DNA from: Oceanicoccus sagamiensis
Lineage (GTDB): Bacteria > Pseudomonadota > Gammaproteobacteria > Pseudomonadales > Dasaniaceae
Direction of reading: 5' to 3'
Assembly (NCBI RefSeq): GCF_002117105.1
Contig: NZ_CP019343.1
Location: 3,286,001-3,350,000, forward strand
Length of the DNA stretch: 64,000 nucleotides
Shown: one piece after another, positions 19,598-27,877 of the stretch
How positions within the stretch are numbered: position 1 is the stretch's first letter
How the letters are laid out: every line of letters begins with the position of its first letter
Translations under genes and position numbers: made by a program
Notes under the pieces: model-generated
Databases searched by the model: none
The model's input: the letters and a program-made list of their open reading frames with translations, nothing else
Told to the model about the DNA's origin: nothing

Positions 19598-20362
19598 ATG
19601 TCGCAAATGACACTAACAGCTCTGCCAAATTATCCCATGGTTGAACCCGGTGATGATCTGGCAGCGCAAATTCTCTCTTCTCTTAATGATGCAACACTGT
19701 CCCTGGCGGATGGTGATGTATTGGTATTGGCGCAAAAAATTGTGTCTAAAGCCGAGAACCGCTATGGCTATTACAATGCGGTGGAGCCCAGCGAAGAAGC
19801 AAAAAAGCTGGCTGTTGAGATTGATAAAGATCCCCGTTTGGTGGAGCTGATTTTATCCGAATCTAAAGAAGTGGTTCGCAAAAGGCCGGGCGTGGTGGTG
19901 GTTGAGCATCGCCTCGGCTATGTCCACGCCAATGCGGGTATCGATAAATCCAATATTAGTTCTGATGACGACAACCCCCGGGTGTTGTTATTACCACTGG
20001 ATTCCGATGCCAGTGCCAGAGGCTTGCAGCAGGCAATAGCGACACTGACGGGTAAGACCGTCTATATCATTATCAACGATAGTGCCGGCCGAGCATGGCG
20101 TAACGGTACTGCCGGCATGGCTATCGGTACCGCCGGTTTTGAACCGCTGGAAAATTTAATAGGCAGTAACGATTTATTTGAGCGCCCTATGGAAGTGACC
20201 GAAGTGGCTGTGGCCGATGAGTTGGCGGCGGCGGCCTCCTTTATGATGGGGCAGGCGGCAGAAGGCGCACCGGTGGTCCATATTCGCGGTGCCAAATTAC
20301 AAGCTGCCGATTGTGGCTCACGCAGTTTGATTCGTGAAAAAGCCAAAGACTTGTTCCGATGA
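19598..20362 (+). CDS. cofE: Coenzyme F420-0:L-glutamate ligase
   Basis: CofE adds L-glutamate to F420-0 in a GTP-dependent, non-ribosomal ligation. The 254-residue protein matches single-domain CofE or the N-terminal half of FbiB: GDDLAAQILSSL, GDVLVLAQKIVSKAENR, LILSESKEVVRKRPGVVVVE, HANAGIDKSNIS and the INDSAGRAWRNGTAGMAIG segment. It lacks the C-terminal FMN/nitroreductase-like domain of actinobacterial FbiB, which drives long poly-glutamate tails, so a short tail is expected (inference). A second possible start (ATG at 19607) lies three codons in. Its stop overlaps the cofD start as ATGA, implying translational coupling. Confidence 0.95.
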   Translation: MSQMTLTALPNYPMVEPGDDLAAQILSSLNDATLSLADGDVLVLAQKIVSKAENRYGYYNAVEPSEEAKKLAVEIDKDPRLVELILSESKEVVRKRPGVVVVEHRLGYVHANAGIDKSNISSDDDNPRVLLLPLDSDASARGLQQAIATLTGKTVYIIINDSAGRAWRNGTAGMAIGTAGFEPLENLIGSNDLFERPMEVTEVAVADELAAAASFMMGQAAEGAPVVHIRGAKLQAADCGSRSLIREKAKDLFR

Positions 20363-21393
20363 AATCGTATTCACTGCCTGCCGGTAAAAAAATTCTCGCT
20401 CTGTCCGGCGGTGTTGGTGGGGCTAAGCTGGCATTGGGTTTATCCAAAATACTGTCCCCGGAACAGCTGATAATTGCGGCTAATACTGCCGATGATTTTG
20501 AGCACTTGGGTCTATCGATTTCTCCCGACCTTGATACTGTGATGTATACCCTGGCAGATATCAATAATAAAGCATTGGGCTGGGGCCTTGCCGGCGAAAG
20601 TTGGAATGCTATGGATGCCCTTGAGACCTTGGGTGGCGATACCTGGTTTCGTCTGGGCGATAGAGATTTAGCCACGCACCTTGAGCGTAGCCAGCGCTTG
20701 GCCAAGGGTGAAAGCCTGAGCGCCGTTACTGCCCATCTATGCCGGCGTTTAGGTGTTAGTCACCGTATTATTCCCATGAGTGATGACGCTGTGCGTACTA
20801 AAGTCACTACGGCCGATGGCGAGTTAGCTTTTCAGGAATATTTTGTTCGCGAGCAATGCCAGCCAGCGATCAGTGATTTTTATTTTGACGGTATAGAGCA
20901 AGCTGCACCCCAGCAAGCTTTGATGGATTTACTCGCCAGTGACGAATTGGCGGCTATTATTATTTGCCCATCTAACCCTTTTGTCAGCGTTGAGCCCATC
21001 TTGCGTTTGGCCGGTGTAAGGGATGCGATGCGTAATAGTGCTGCCCCGGTTATTGCCATCTCACCCATTGTTGCCGGTATTGCCATTAAAGGGCCTGCGG
21101 CAAAAATGATGACAGAATTAAATATCCCTGCCACCGCCATCGGTGTTGCGGATTACTATGGGGATTTATTGGACGGCTTTATGATCGATAATAGTGATCA
21201 GTCACTGCTGCCCTCTATTGAGCAGTTAGGTCTTGATGTTTGCTCTGAACAGACCGTGATGAAAACCCTGGATGATCGCATTGCATTAGCGCAGGCAACC
21301 CTGGCTTATGCTAATCGGCTAACACAAAAAACAACACAAAAAACAACACAACAAACACTATCAGCCGTTGCTGATACAAGTGGTGAGCACTAA
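20359..21393 (+). CDS. cofD: 2-phospho-L-lactate (or related) transferase
   Basis: CofD transfers the phospho-acid moiety from its guanylyl-activated form (made by CofC) onto FO, giving F420-0 or a variant. The 344-residue protein starts with the nucleotide-binding loop ILALSGGVGGAKLALGLSKI. It continues with the family blocks NTADDFEHLGLSISPDLDTV, GGDTWFRLGDRDLATHLERS, MSDDAVRTKV and IICPSNPFVSVEPIL. The last ~25 residues are a low-complexity Gln/Thr/Lys tail from a short DNA repeat (21321-21357) and are probably dispensable. It overlaps cofE by four bases, and the next gene starts on the last base of its stop codon (TAATG). The exact acid used (phospholactate, PEP or phosphoglycerate) cannot be read from the sequence. 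Confidence 0.95.
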   Translation: MKSYSLPAGKKILALSGGVGGAKLALGLSKILSPEQLIIAANTADDFEHLGLSISPDLDTVMYTLADINNKALGWGLAGESWNAMDALETLGGDTWFRLGDRDLATHLERSQRLAKGESLSAVTAHLCRRLGVSHRIIPMSDDAVRTKVTTADGELAFQEYFVREQCQPAISDFYFDGIEQAAPQQALMDLLASDELAAIIICPSNPFVSVEPILRLAGVRDAMRNSAAPVIAISPIVAGIAIKGPAAKMMTELNIPATAIGVADYYGDLLDGFMIDNSDQSLLPSIEQLGLDVCSEQTVMKTLDDRIALAQATLAYANRLTQKTTQKTTQQTLSAVADTSGEH

Positions 21394-24300
21394 TGGTTTG
21401 GGCCTTACTTCCATTAAAAGATTTTGTAAATGCCAAGCAGCGTTTGTCCGGTGTGTTGGCAGCCCACGAGCGCCGGCATTTATTTCATACCATGGTTGAG
21501 GATGTGTTGGATATATTAGCCAACCATCCCATGATTGATAATACGGTGATTGTGTCTGATGATCCCAGTGCTGAGCTATTAGCGGATCGTTATCAATTAA
21601 GCTGTTGGGCTGAATCATCTTTAGCCCTTGCACCGGACGTTAAAGGCTTAACCGCTGTTGTTGATGCGGCGGCGGCAAAGTTGGCAGAGCAGGGCGTTGA
21701 TTCCATGTTGGTGGTCCACGGTGATTTACCGCTATTAGATGCGGCCGATATCCAGCGCTTATTGGAAGTTCATCAAGAGCAGGTTTTACCGGGTATTACC
21801 ATCGCCCCCGATGCCGTCAAAGATGGCAGTAACTGTGTGGTGGCAACACCACCTAATGCTATTCAATTTCAGTATGGCAAGGGTAGCTTTGAAAAGCATA
21901 TGGCCGCGGCGGCTGAGGAAAAAGTGTCAGCGGCGATGGTTGCTTTGCCCTCTGCCGCGATGGATATCGATAACCCCTCTGACTTACAGGGCTTATTAAC
22001 GATTGAGCAAGTGGGTATCGCTAAACATACCCTGACTTATTTACAAGAAAGCGGGTTAAAGGAACGCTTAAATACCATGCTGGATAATCAGTTTGCCCCC
22101 TTGGGTGATGAAGTGGATGCGCTATTAGAAAAATCTTTGGCCGGTGAATTACTCACCAATACTCAGGCATTGATATTGGCGGAGGATCGGTTTTCTTCAC
22201 AGCAGTATACTGAAAAATTAATGCTGGCAGCGAGTCAGCTCCGCGACCAGGGCTTTCGCAATGTGGTCACTTATTCGCGCAAAGTGTTTATTCCGCTAAC
22301 TCATCTATGCAGAGATGTTTGCCATTACTGCACCTTTGCTCAAACGCCGAAAAAAATTCCCGCACCCTATATGTCGGTTGACGAGGTGTTGGCGTCGGTG
22401 CGCGCTGGTGTGGCGCAGGGTTGTAAAGAAGCCTTATTTACCTTGGGTGAAAAGCCGGAGCTGCGTTATAGCGCCGCTAGAAATGCGTTGGCGGACATGG
22501 GTTTTGAAACCACGCTTGAATATGTGGCTCATGTTGCCAAAAGGGTGTTTGAGGAAACCGGTATTCTGCCCCATATTAATGCCGGCTGTATGACTGCCGA
22601 TGAAATCGAATTATTGCGCCCGGTTTCCGCCTCTATGGGTATTATGCTGGAATCAGCTTCAAGTCGTTTATGTGAAAAGGGGATGCCGCATTATGGTTCT
22701 CCGGATAAAGACCCCGCGGTTCGTTTAGAAACGATTGAATTGGCTGGTCAAGCCAGTGTGCCGTTTACTTCAGGTATTTTAATCGGTATTGGTGAAACCA
22801 GAGCCGAGCGAATTGAATCCCTGTTAGCCTTGCGAGCCAGCCATCTAAAGCATGGCCATCTGCAAGAAATTATTGTGCAGAACTTCCGGGCCAAAGAGCA
22901 AACAAAAATGGCTCAGGCTCCCGAGCCTGATCTCAATGAATTGCTGTGGACGATTGCCGCAACACGTATTATTTTTGGTGATGGCATTAGCATTCAGGCG
23001 CCGCCCAATCTTAGCCCTGGTGTCTTACCCAAAATTGTTAATTCCGGTATTAATGACTGGGGCGGAGTGTCGCCGATCACGCCTGACTTTGTTAACCCAG
23101 AAGCCCCTTGGCCCCATGTGGAAAAACTGGCTAAAGAAACCGCAGTGGCCGGTAAATATTTGCATGAGCGTTTAACGATTTACCCGAATTTTGCTCTGGA
23201 CGGTAAAAAGTGGCTGCACGAAGACTTACAAACCCCTGTGTTAAGGATGATTGATGCGGAAGGCTTTCCCCGCGTTGATGAGTGGGCACCGGGTGAGTCG
23301 GTTGATCCTCCGGCTAGCATCATGCAGCAGCTCAAGGCGCAATCGCTATCCCATATTTCTGTGGATATTCAACAGATTGTCGCCAAGGCCAGGGCGGGTA
23401 GCGCTTTGACCGAAGCTAATTTAGTGCGCTTGTTTCAGGCTCGGGGCGATGACTTTTCTTATGTCTGCCAGCAGGCCGATCAATTTCGCCAGCAACTGAA
23501 TGGCGATACGGTGTCCTATGTGGTTAATCGCAATATTAACTATACCAATATCTGTTATTTTAAATGCCAGTTCTGTGCCTTTTCAAAAGGGAAGCTGAGC
23601 GAAAACCTGCGTGGCCGTCCCTATGATTTAGGCCATGAAGAAATTACTCGCCGCTGCAATGAGGCCTGGCAGCGCGGCGCTACAGAAGTGTGTATGCAAG
23701 GGGGTATTCACCCTGAGTATACCGGTGATACCTATCTTGAAATCTTAAAAACGGTTAAAGCCGCCACGCCGGATATGCATATCCATGCCTTCTCTCCGCT
23801 AGAGGTTTGGCAGGGTGCGGCGACGTTGGGTATTTCCCTGCACGCTTTTCTCAAGCAATTAAAAGAGGCCGGTTTAAATACCTTGCCCGGCACAGCGGCG
23901 GAAGTTTTGGACGATGAAGTCAGGGCCGATCTCTGTCCCGATAAAATCAATACCGAGCAGTGGTTGGAGGTGATGGAGACCGCCCACGGTTTAGGCTTTA
24001 AAACCACCGCCACCATTATGTATGGTCATATTGAAAAGCATCAGCACTGGGCCCGACATTTATTAAGAGTCAGCCAGCTACAGCAAAAAACCGGCGGCTT
24101 TACCGAGTTTGTACCCTTGCCCTTTGTTCATATGGAAGCGCCGCTCTATCTAAAAGGTAAGGCCCGCACCGGCCCAACCTTTAGAGAAGCCTTGCTAATG
24201 CATGCCGTTGCTCGTCTGGCCTTATCGCCCCATATCCCCAATATCCAAACGTCCTGGGTCAAAATGGGAGAGCAGGGCATTGTGGCTTGCCTGGAGGCGG

Positions 24301-24575
24301 GTGCCAATGATCTGGGGGGGACGCTGATGAATGAGACGATTACTCGTGCTGCGGGCTCTGAACATGGCCAGGAGTGCTCGCCTGAGACGATGGAGGCTCT
24401 CATTGGCTTGGCTGGGCGGGAGGCCAAACGCCGCTCTACGGTTTATGGTGAGGTTTCAACAGAGCGAATTGAAACGGCTTTACGTGCAGAGCCTTTGGTT
24501 GACGTGGTTAATACGCCGGTAAAAAAATATGATCGCAAGTCATCAGGCAAAGTGCAGCTGATTGCCAACGCCTAA
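21393..24575 (+). CDS. fbiC: CofC-CofG-CofH fusion: side-chain guanylyltransferase plus FO synthase
   Basis: A 1060-residue three-enzyme protein. Residues 1 to about 210 are a CofC guanylyltransferase (LLPLKDFVNAKQRLSGVL, VHGDLPLLDAADIQRLL, MDIDNPSDLQGL), which activates the side-chain acid with GTP. Residues about 240-600 are CofG, a radical SAM enzyme with its 4Fe-4S ligands at Cys306, Cys310 and Cys313 (CRDVCHYC). Residues about 645-1050 are CofH, also radical SAM, with Cys721, Cys725 and Cys728 (CYFKCQFC). CofG and CofH together form the deazaflavin FO from tyrosine and a pyrimidine intermediate. CofG-CofH fusion alone is the known FbiC; the added CofC is unusual. The start overlaps the cofD stop (TAATG). 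A mosaic repeat begins 5 bases after the stop. Confidence 0.96.
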   Translation: MVWALLPLKDFVNAKQRLSGVLAAHERRHLFHTMVEDVLDILANHPMIDNTVIVSDDPSAELLADRYQLSCWAESSLALAPDVKGLTAVVDAAAAKLAEQGVDSMLVVHGDLPLLDAADIQRLLEVHQEQVLPGITIAPDAVKDGSNCVVATPPNAIQFQYGKGSFEKHMAAAAEEKVSAAMVALPSAAMDIDNPSDLQGLLTIEQVGIAKHTLTYLQESGLKERLNTMLDNQFAPLGDEVDALLEKSLAGELLTNTQALILAEDRFSSQQYTEKLMLAASQLRDQGFRNVVTYSRKVFIPLTHLCRDVCHYCTFAQTPKKIPAPYMSVDEVLASVRAGVAQGCKEALFTLGEKPELRYSAARNALADMGFETTLEYVAHVAKRVFEETGILPHINAGCMTADEIELLRPVSASMGIMLESASSRLCEKGMPHYGSPDKDPAVRLETIELAGQASVPFTSGILIGIGETRAERIESLLALRASHLKHGHLQEIIVQNFRAKEQTKMAQAPEPDLNELLWTIAATRIIFGDGISIQAPPNLSPGVLPKIVNSGINDWGGVSPITPDFVNPEAPWPHVEKLAKETAVAGKYLHERLTIYPNFALDGKKWLHEDLQTPVLRMIDAEGFPRVDEWAPGESVDPPASIMQQLKAQSLSHISVDIQQIVAKARAGSALTEANLVRLFQARGDDFSYVCQQADQFRQQLNGDTVSYVVNRNINYTNICYFKCQFCAFSKGKLSENLRGRPYDLGHEEITRRCNEAWQRGATEVCMQGGIHPEYTGDTYLEILKTVKAATPDMHIHAFSPLEVWQGAATLGISLHAFLKQLKEAGLNTLPGTAAEVLDDEVRADLCPDKINTEQWLEVMETAHGLGFKTTATIMYGHIEKHQHWARHLLRVSQLQQKTGGFTEFVPLPFVHMEAPLYLKGKARTGPTFREALLMHAVARLALSPHIPNIQTSWVKMGEQGIVACLEAGANDLGGTLMNETITRAAGSEHGQECSPETMEALIGLAGREAKRRSTVYGEVSTERIETALRAEPLVDVVNTPVKKYDRKSSGKVQLIANA

Positions 24576-24579
24576 AGCT

Positions 24580-24943
24580 GTCATTCCTGTTTCTGCGCAT
24601 TGCTGTCCCCAATAAAGTCATGCGTCGTTTTCTTGCTTTTTGGGTTGTTGATTTGCTGAGTGTGGCTGGCCAGCTCCGCACTTGGCACGTTTACGCTTTC
24701 TTTCTGTAGGGTGGATTATAATCCACCGATGATGGCGGTTTCTGGCTGGGCTTGGTGGATTATAATCCACCCTACAGGCTGTGAGGGCTTTGGTTTCACG
24801 AGTCTTTAGGGACTGTTCCCTGAAACCCCGGCCCGTGCGTCACTTCCAATGTAGGCCATCATCCCTTCAAGGCTCGGCACTGGCATACCTCTAGCCAGAT
24901 ACAGATATTGGCCCCGGGCAGCAATGCGCCTGCGCGGGAATAT
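24580..24943. repeat. Mosaic repeat element, copy A, filling the gap after the F420 operon
   Basis: This non-coding gap (24576-25034) is built of repeat pieces shared with 45526-45863: an opening GTCATTCC, a GTCGTTTTcTTGCTTT block, the paired-palindrome core at 24706-24775, then GTGAGGGCTTtGGTTTCACGAG, CATACCTCTA and a closing CGCGGGAAT. No gene is visible. The sequence from about 24944 to 25034 should hold the promoter of the lipoprotein gene, but I could not place its boxes. Confidence 0.65.
24706..24775. repeat. Paired-palindrome repeat, copy 1
   Basis: Two copies of the perfect 18-base palindrome GGTGGATTATAATCCACC, extended outward by GTAG and CTAC, form a 70-base inverted repeat. Other copies are at 27723, 45604 and 62515. 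Confidence 0.9.
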
Positions 24944-25034
24944 CGTGGCTGTTTGTGAGAGTGAATCCATATTGCCTATTTCTTCGTACAAACGTGTATA
25001 GTTAGAACCGTTACTTACTGAGTAAAGACTTCTT

Positions 25035-25931
25035 ATGAATTTACAGCGTCTGTCATCATCGATTAGGTTCTTAAGGCTGCGTTCGGTATTACTCGTTCTG
25101 GTGGCTGCCTTTTTCCTAACGTCCTGTACCGCCAAGGTGTCCTACCGCTTTCTCGACTGGGTCATTGCATGGTCGGTGGATGACTATGTCGACTGGGATA
25201 GAAACCAGCAAGTAGAGTTTGACCAGCGCCTTGAGGCGATCTTGCTGTGGCATCAACAGACTCAGTTACCCGAATACAGCCGTTTAATCAGACAGACCCA
25301 AGCTGACTTCCAGCAACCCTTAAGCGAAGCCTTGCTGCGCCAGCGGCTGGATGAAATGACGGTGCTATGGTCAGACTTGCAGCAGCGTTTGGAGCCAGAC
25401 GTAATTGCCCTGATGTCTTCTCTAAGTGATAAACAGGTGAGAGGAATAGAAAAGCAATTAAATAAAGTGACTGAGAAAATGGAGAAGAAATATTTGCTCA
25501 GTAACCGGGACAAAGTCACCAAGGATCGTATCAAAGGTGTGGAGAAATTTTTAAGTGGCCTGATTGGCCGTTTAAATGATCAGCAGGAACAGGCGATCGA
25601 CAATTGGAGTGATAATCTGGCTGACTCCAGCGGTGCCTGGATTGAGAGCCGCAAGCGCTGGGCCAGCCATTTTGTTGCTGCGCTGGATGACCGGGCTGAG
25701 CCGGAGTTTGCTGACCGAATTAACCTGTTATTTGTCGAGCCCCAGAAATTATGGGATGACGAGTATGTTCGTTTAACGGAGGCGAATTTTACTAACGGCA
25801 TCAATTTAGTCTTGGCGCTACAGCCGACATTAACCGAAAAGCAATGGTCTAAACTGAATAAAGAAATGGACCAGTGGGCAGAGGTCTTTGATGAGTTAGC
25901 TGCCGAGGTTAACCAGCAGCCTGTCGAGTAA
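25035..25931 (+). CDS. DUF6279-type lipoprotein
   Basis: A 298-residue predicted outer-membrane or periplasmic lipoprotein. The N terminus carries a lipoprotein signal: basic residues, the hydrophobic stretch SVLLVLVAAFF and a lipobox LTSC with the acylated Cys at about residue 31. The mature part is helical and charged. It opens with KVSYRFLDWVIAWSVDDYVD and has LLWHQQTQLPEYSRLI, the conserved blocks of the DUF6279 family, whose function is not known. It lies alone between a repeat-filled gap and a convergent globin gene four bases beyond its stop. Nothing links it to the F420 operon upstream. Confidence 0.85.
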   Translation: MNLQRLSSSIRFLRLRSVLLVLVAAFFLTSCTAKVSYRFLDWVIAWSVDDYVDWDRNQQVEFDQRLEAILLWHQQTQLPEYSRLIRQTQADFQQPLSEALLRQRLDEMTVLWSDLQQRLEPDVIALMSSLSDKQVRGIEKQLNKVTEKMEKKYLLSNRDKVTKDRIKGVEKFLSGLIGRLNDQQEQAIDNWSDNLADSSGAWIESRKRWASHFVAALDDRAEPEFADRINLLFVEPQKLWDDEYVRLTEANFTNGINLVLALQPTLTEKQWSKLNKEMDQWAEVFDELAAEVNQQPVE

Positions 25932-25935
25932 GCGG

Positions 25936-26367
25936 TTACAGATTGGTTAGCGGGATACTGTTAGGGTCTTGAACAATGGGCTCAGACGTATCGCGGTTAC
26001 GAATAATATCGGCCACTTGATACATCGGGCCTTTTAACATCTCTTTGAGTTCTTCGCTCGCATCAATTCGCTCCAGTGCACCATCCATGCAGGCCAACCA
26101 TTGATCCCGTTCGTCCGGTCCAATCGGGTAGGGCTTATGGGGATCCGTTAGGCAAACCGTGCCGTATTTTTCAGAGTAAATCGGTGGGCCACCCATCCAG
26201 CCACTTAAGTATTCGTAGAGTTTATCTTTGATCAAGTCCAGATTGGCGGCGTGCATGGCACGGATGGTTTCAGCCTGAGGCTGGGCATCCATTTCTTCGT
26301 AAAAAGCGTCCGCCAGTTTGCGAATACCTGCATCGCCCAGTAGTTGGTAAGGTGTTTGTTGTGACAT
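25936..26367 (-). CDS. glbO: Group II truncated haemoglobin
   Basis: A 143-residue trHbO-type globin that binds haem and oxygen or other gaseous ligands. Family features are PYQLLGDAGIRKLADAFYEEM at the start, the loop YLSGWMGGPPIYSEKYG, the proximal-histidine segment DPHKPYPIGPDERDQWLACM with the conserved Trp, and helix H near the end. The ATG at 26367 is chosen because GGAAA precedes it at good spacing; the frame also offers an upstream ATG at 26397. It is divergent from ung. Proposed roles for this family include oxygen or NO chemistry; which applies here cannot be told. Confidence 0.92.
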   Translation of the reverse strand: MSQQTPYQLLGDAGIRKLADAFYEEMDAQPQAETIRAMHAANLDLIKDKLYEYLSGWMGGPPIYSEKYGTVCLTDPHKPYPIGPDERDQWLACMDGALERIDASEELKEMLKGPMYQVADIIRNRDTSEPIVQDPNSIPLTNL

Positions 26368-26465
26368 AGTGTTTCCAGTAATATTTGTTCTGTACACAGT
26401 TTATCTTTTCAATCTTCCGATGTTAATGGTTTATATCAAAAACGGAGCAGAAAATAGGGATTATT

Positions 26466-27152
26466 ATGAGCAACAATTCACCCAATATTAAGATGGACCC
26501 CTCATGGCTCAACGTGATGGGGGATGAGTTTGAGCAGCCTTATATGCAGGCGCTGAAAAATTTTCTACAGGCAGAAAAACAGGCAGGCAAGGTGATCTAC
26601 CCGCCCTGTAAGGATTGGTTTAATGCCTTTAATACCACACCTTTTGATCAGGTAAAGATAGTGGTATTGGGGCAGGACCCTTATCACGGCCCGGGTCAGG
26701 CCCATGGCTTATGTTTTTCGGTATTGCCGGGTATTCGTATTCCACCGTCGCTATTAAATATTTATAAAGAGATTCATGCTGATATGGGGTTGCCCATACC
26801 TGCCCATGGTTGTTTACAGTCTTGGGCGGAGCAGGGGGTATTGTTACTGAATGCAACGCTAACCGTAGAACAGGCCAATGCCGGTGCGCATCAACATCAA
26901 GGTTGGGAGCAATTTACCGACCGTGCTATTGCCCAGCTTAATGCGATGCGCGAAGGGCTGGTATTTTTATTGTGGGGCAGTTACGCACAAAAGAAAGGCC
27001 AGTTAATTGATAGCAATAAGCACTTGGTGTTAAAAGCGCCGCACCCATCGCCGTTATCAGCCCATCGTGGCTTTTTGGGCTGTAGGCATTTTTCCCAAGC
27101 CAATGCTTATTTACAGCAGCAGGGTAAGCCGGCCATCGATTGGTCGGTTTAA
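26466..27152 (+). CDS. ung: Uracil-DNA glycosylase
   Basis: Ung removes uracil from DNA to start base-excision repair. The 228-residue family 1 enzyme has the water-activating loop [20 protein letters not shown] with catalytic Asp, the [11 protein letters not shown] segment, and the minor-groove loop [20 protein letters not shown] with catalytic His. AGGGATT lies before the ATG. The length matches the family. It is divergent from the truncated globin gene across about 98 bases and is followed by a small STAS/SpoIIAA-like gene on the same strand. Confidence 0.98.
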   Translation: MSNNSPNIKMDPSWLNVMGDEFEQPYMQALKNFLQAEKQAGKVIYPPCKDWFNAFNTTPFDQVKIVVLGQDPYHGPGQAHGLCFSVLPGIRIPPSLLNIYKEIHADMGLPIPAHGCLQSWAEQGVLLLNATLTVEQANAGAHQHQGWEQFTDRAIAQLNAMREGLVFLLWGSYAQKKGQLIDSNKHLVLKAPHPSPLSAHRGFLGCRHFSQANAYLQQQGKPAIDWSV

Positions 27153-27225
27153 TGCTGGTTTTCATTTGAAGTTATGGCTTTTTGCAGCCATGCTTAAGCT
27201 TAAACCACCAAAATTAGTTGTATTA

Positions 27226-27600
27226 ATGAGCATTAAGTCTGTCTGGGAAAGCAAACATCAGTTATATAACCTCTATCTGGGTAAGGTGGGGGTGGATGAC
27301 CTGATTGAGGCGACGCTGCATTTTAGCGGCAGCGCTAAAGCAGATGATCTGCATACCATTATCTGTGACTGGACACTGGCGGATATTGCCGATATGACGG
27401 TGGCAGACCTCGATCGGCTGGTTGCCCATGTCGGTGCGTGGGCAAAGACCTCTCCAGATGTAAAGCAGGCTGTCGTTATGCCAGGGGATGAATCGCGGCA
27501 GGGGCTGGCTTCTATGTATGGTTTTCTTTCCGATAATTTGCCCTGGCAGGTGGAAGTATTTGCTTCGCTTGAAGAGGCTCGGGCCTGGCTAGATGCCTGA
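27226..27600 (+). CDS. Small SpoIIAA/STAS-like protein
   Basis: A protein of about 124 residues. The fold pattern, with alternating strands and helices (LYNLYLGKVGVDDLIEATL, DMTVADLDRLVAHVGAWA, PWQVEVFASLEEARAWL), resembles the SpoIIAA-like STAS/Sec14 group of small proteins. These have no defined enzymatic role and may bind lipids or ligands. The start is uncertain: the frame runs back to 27067 inside ung, and ATG codons at 27190 and 27226 are both possible, neither with a strong ribosome site. I prefer 27226 (MSIKSVWES) because the fold starts there. It is probably co-transcribed with ung. Confidence 0.6.
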   Translation: MSIKSVWESKHQLYNLYLGKVGVDDLIEATLHFSGSAKADDLHTIICDWTLADIADMTVADLDRLVAHVGAWAKTSPDVKQAVVMPGDESRQGLASMYGFLSDNLPWQVEVFASLEEARAWLDA

Positions 27601-27722
27601 CTACTATTTCCACGTTTCCTTTCTACTCGTCATTTCTGTGCAGTCGGGACCCCAGACTGCTGGCAAAGCGTCGGTGTTTTAAGTCAGTCAGAGCTTTCGG
27701 AAATCAACTAAGGGTGGACTTT

Positions 27723-27793
27723 GCAGGGTGGATTATAATCCACCAAGGCCCTGCTCAGAGTAGCCATATCCGGTGGATTATAATCCACCCTAC
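27723..27793. repeat. Paired-palindrome repeat, copy 2
   Basis: Two GGTGGATTATAATCCACC palindromes, 71 bases in all, in the gap 27601-27877 that holds only repeats. The left end is GCAG instead of GTAG; the right end is CTAC. Confidence 0.9.
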
Positions 27794-27810
27794 GGGCTGT
27801 CTCTCTATTT

Positions 27811-27836
27811 GTCATTCCCGCCTGCGCGGGAATGAC
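27811..27836. repeat. REP-like palindrome
   Basis: GTCATTCCCGC (27811-27821) and GCGGGAATGAC (27826-27836) form a perfect 11-base-pair stem with a CTGC loop. Fragments of the same motif bound the mosaic elements at 24580 and 45526. Its place between convergent genes could also allow it to act as a terminator hairpin. Confidence 0.85.
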
Positions 27837-27877
27837 GATGATATGCATAGGTTGAGAGGGTACATTAAGCTGGAAGG

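Noticed and set aside
24806-25135. A 109-residue minus-strand frame overlapping the start of the DUF6279 lipoprotein
   Set aside because: It runs through the mosaic repeat and antisense to a signal peptide, with no independent coding evidence.
27811-27836. Part of a CRISPR array
   Set aside because: The palindromes are irregularly dispersed, with kilobase distances and no equal-length unique spacers or cas genes.
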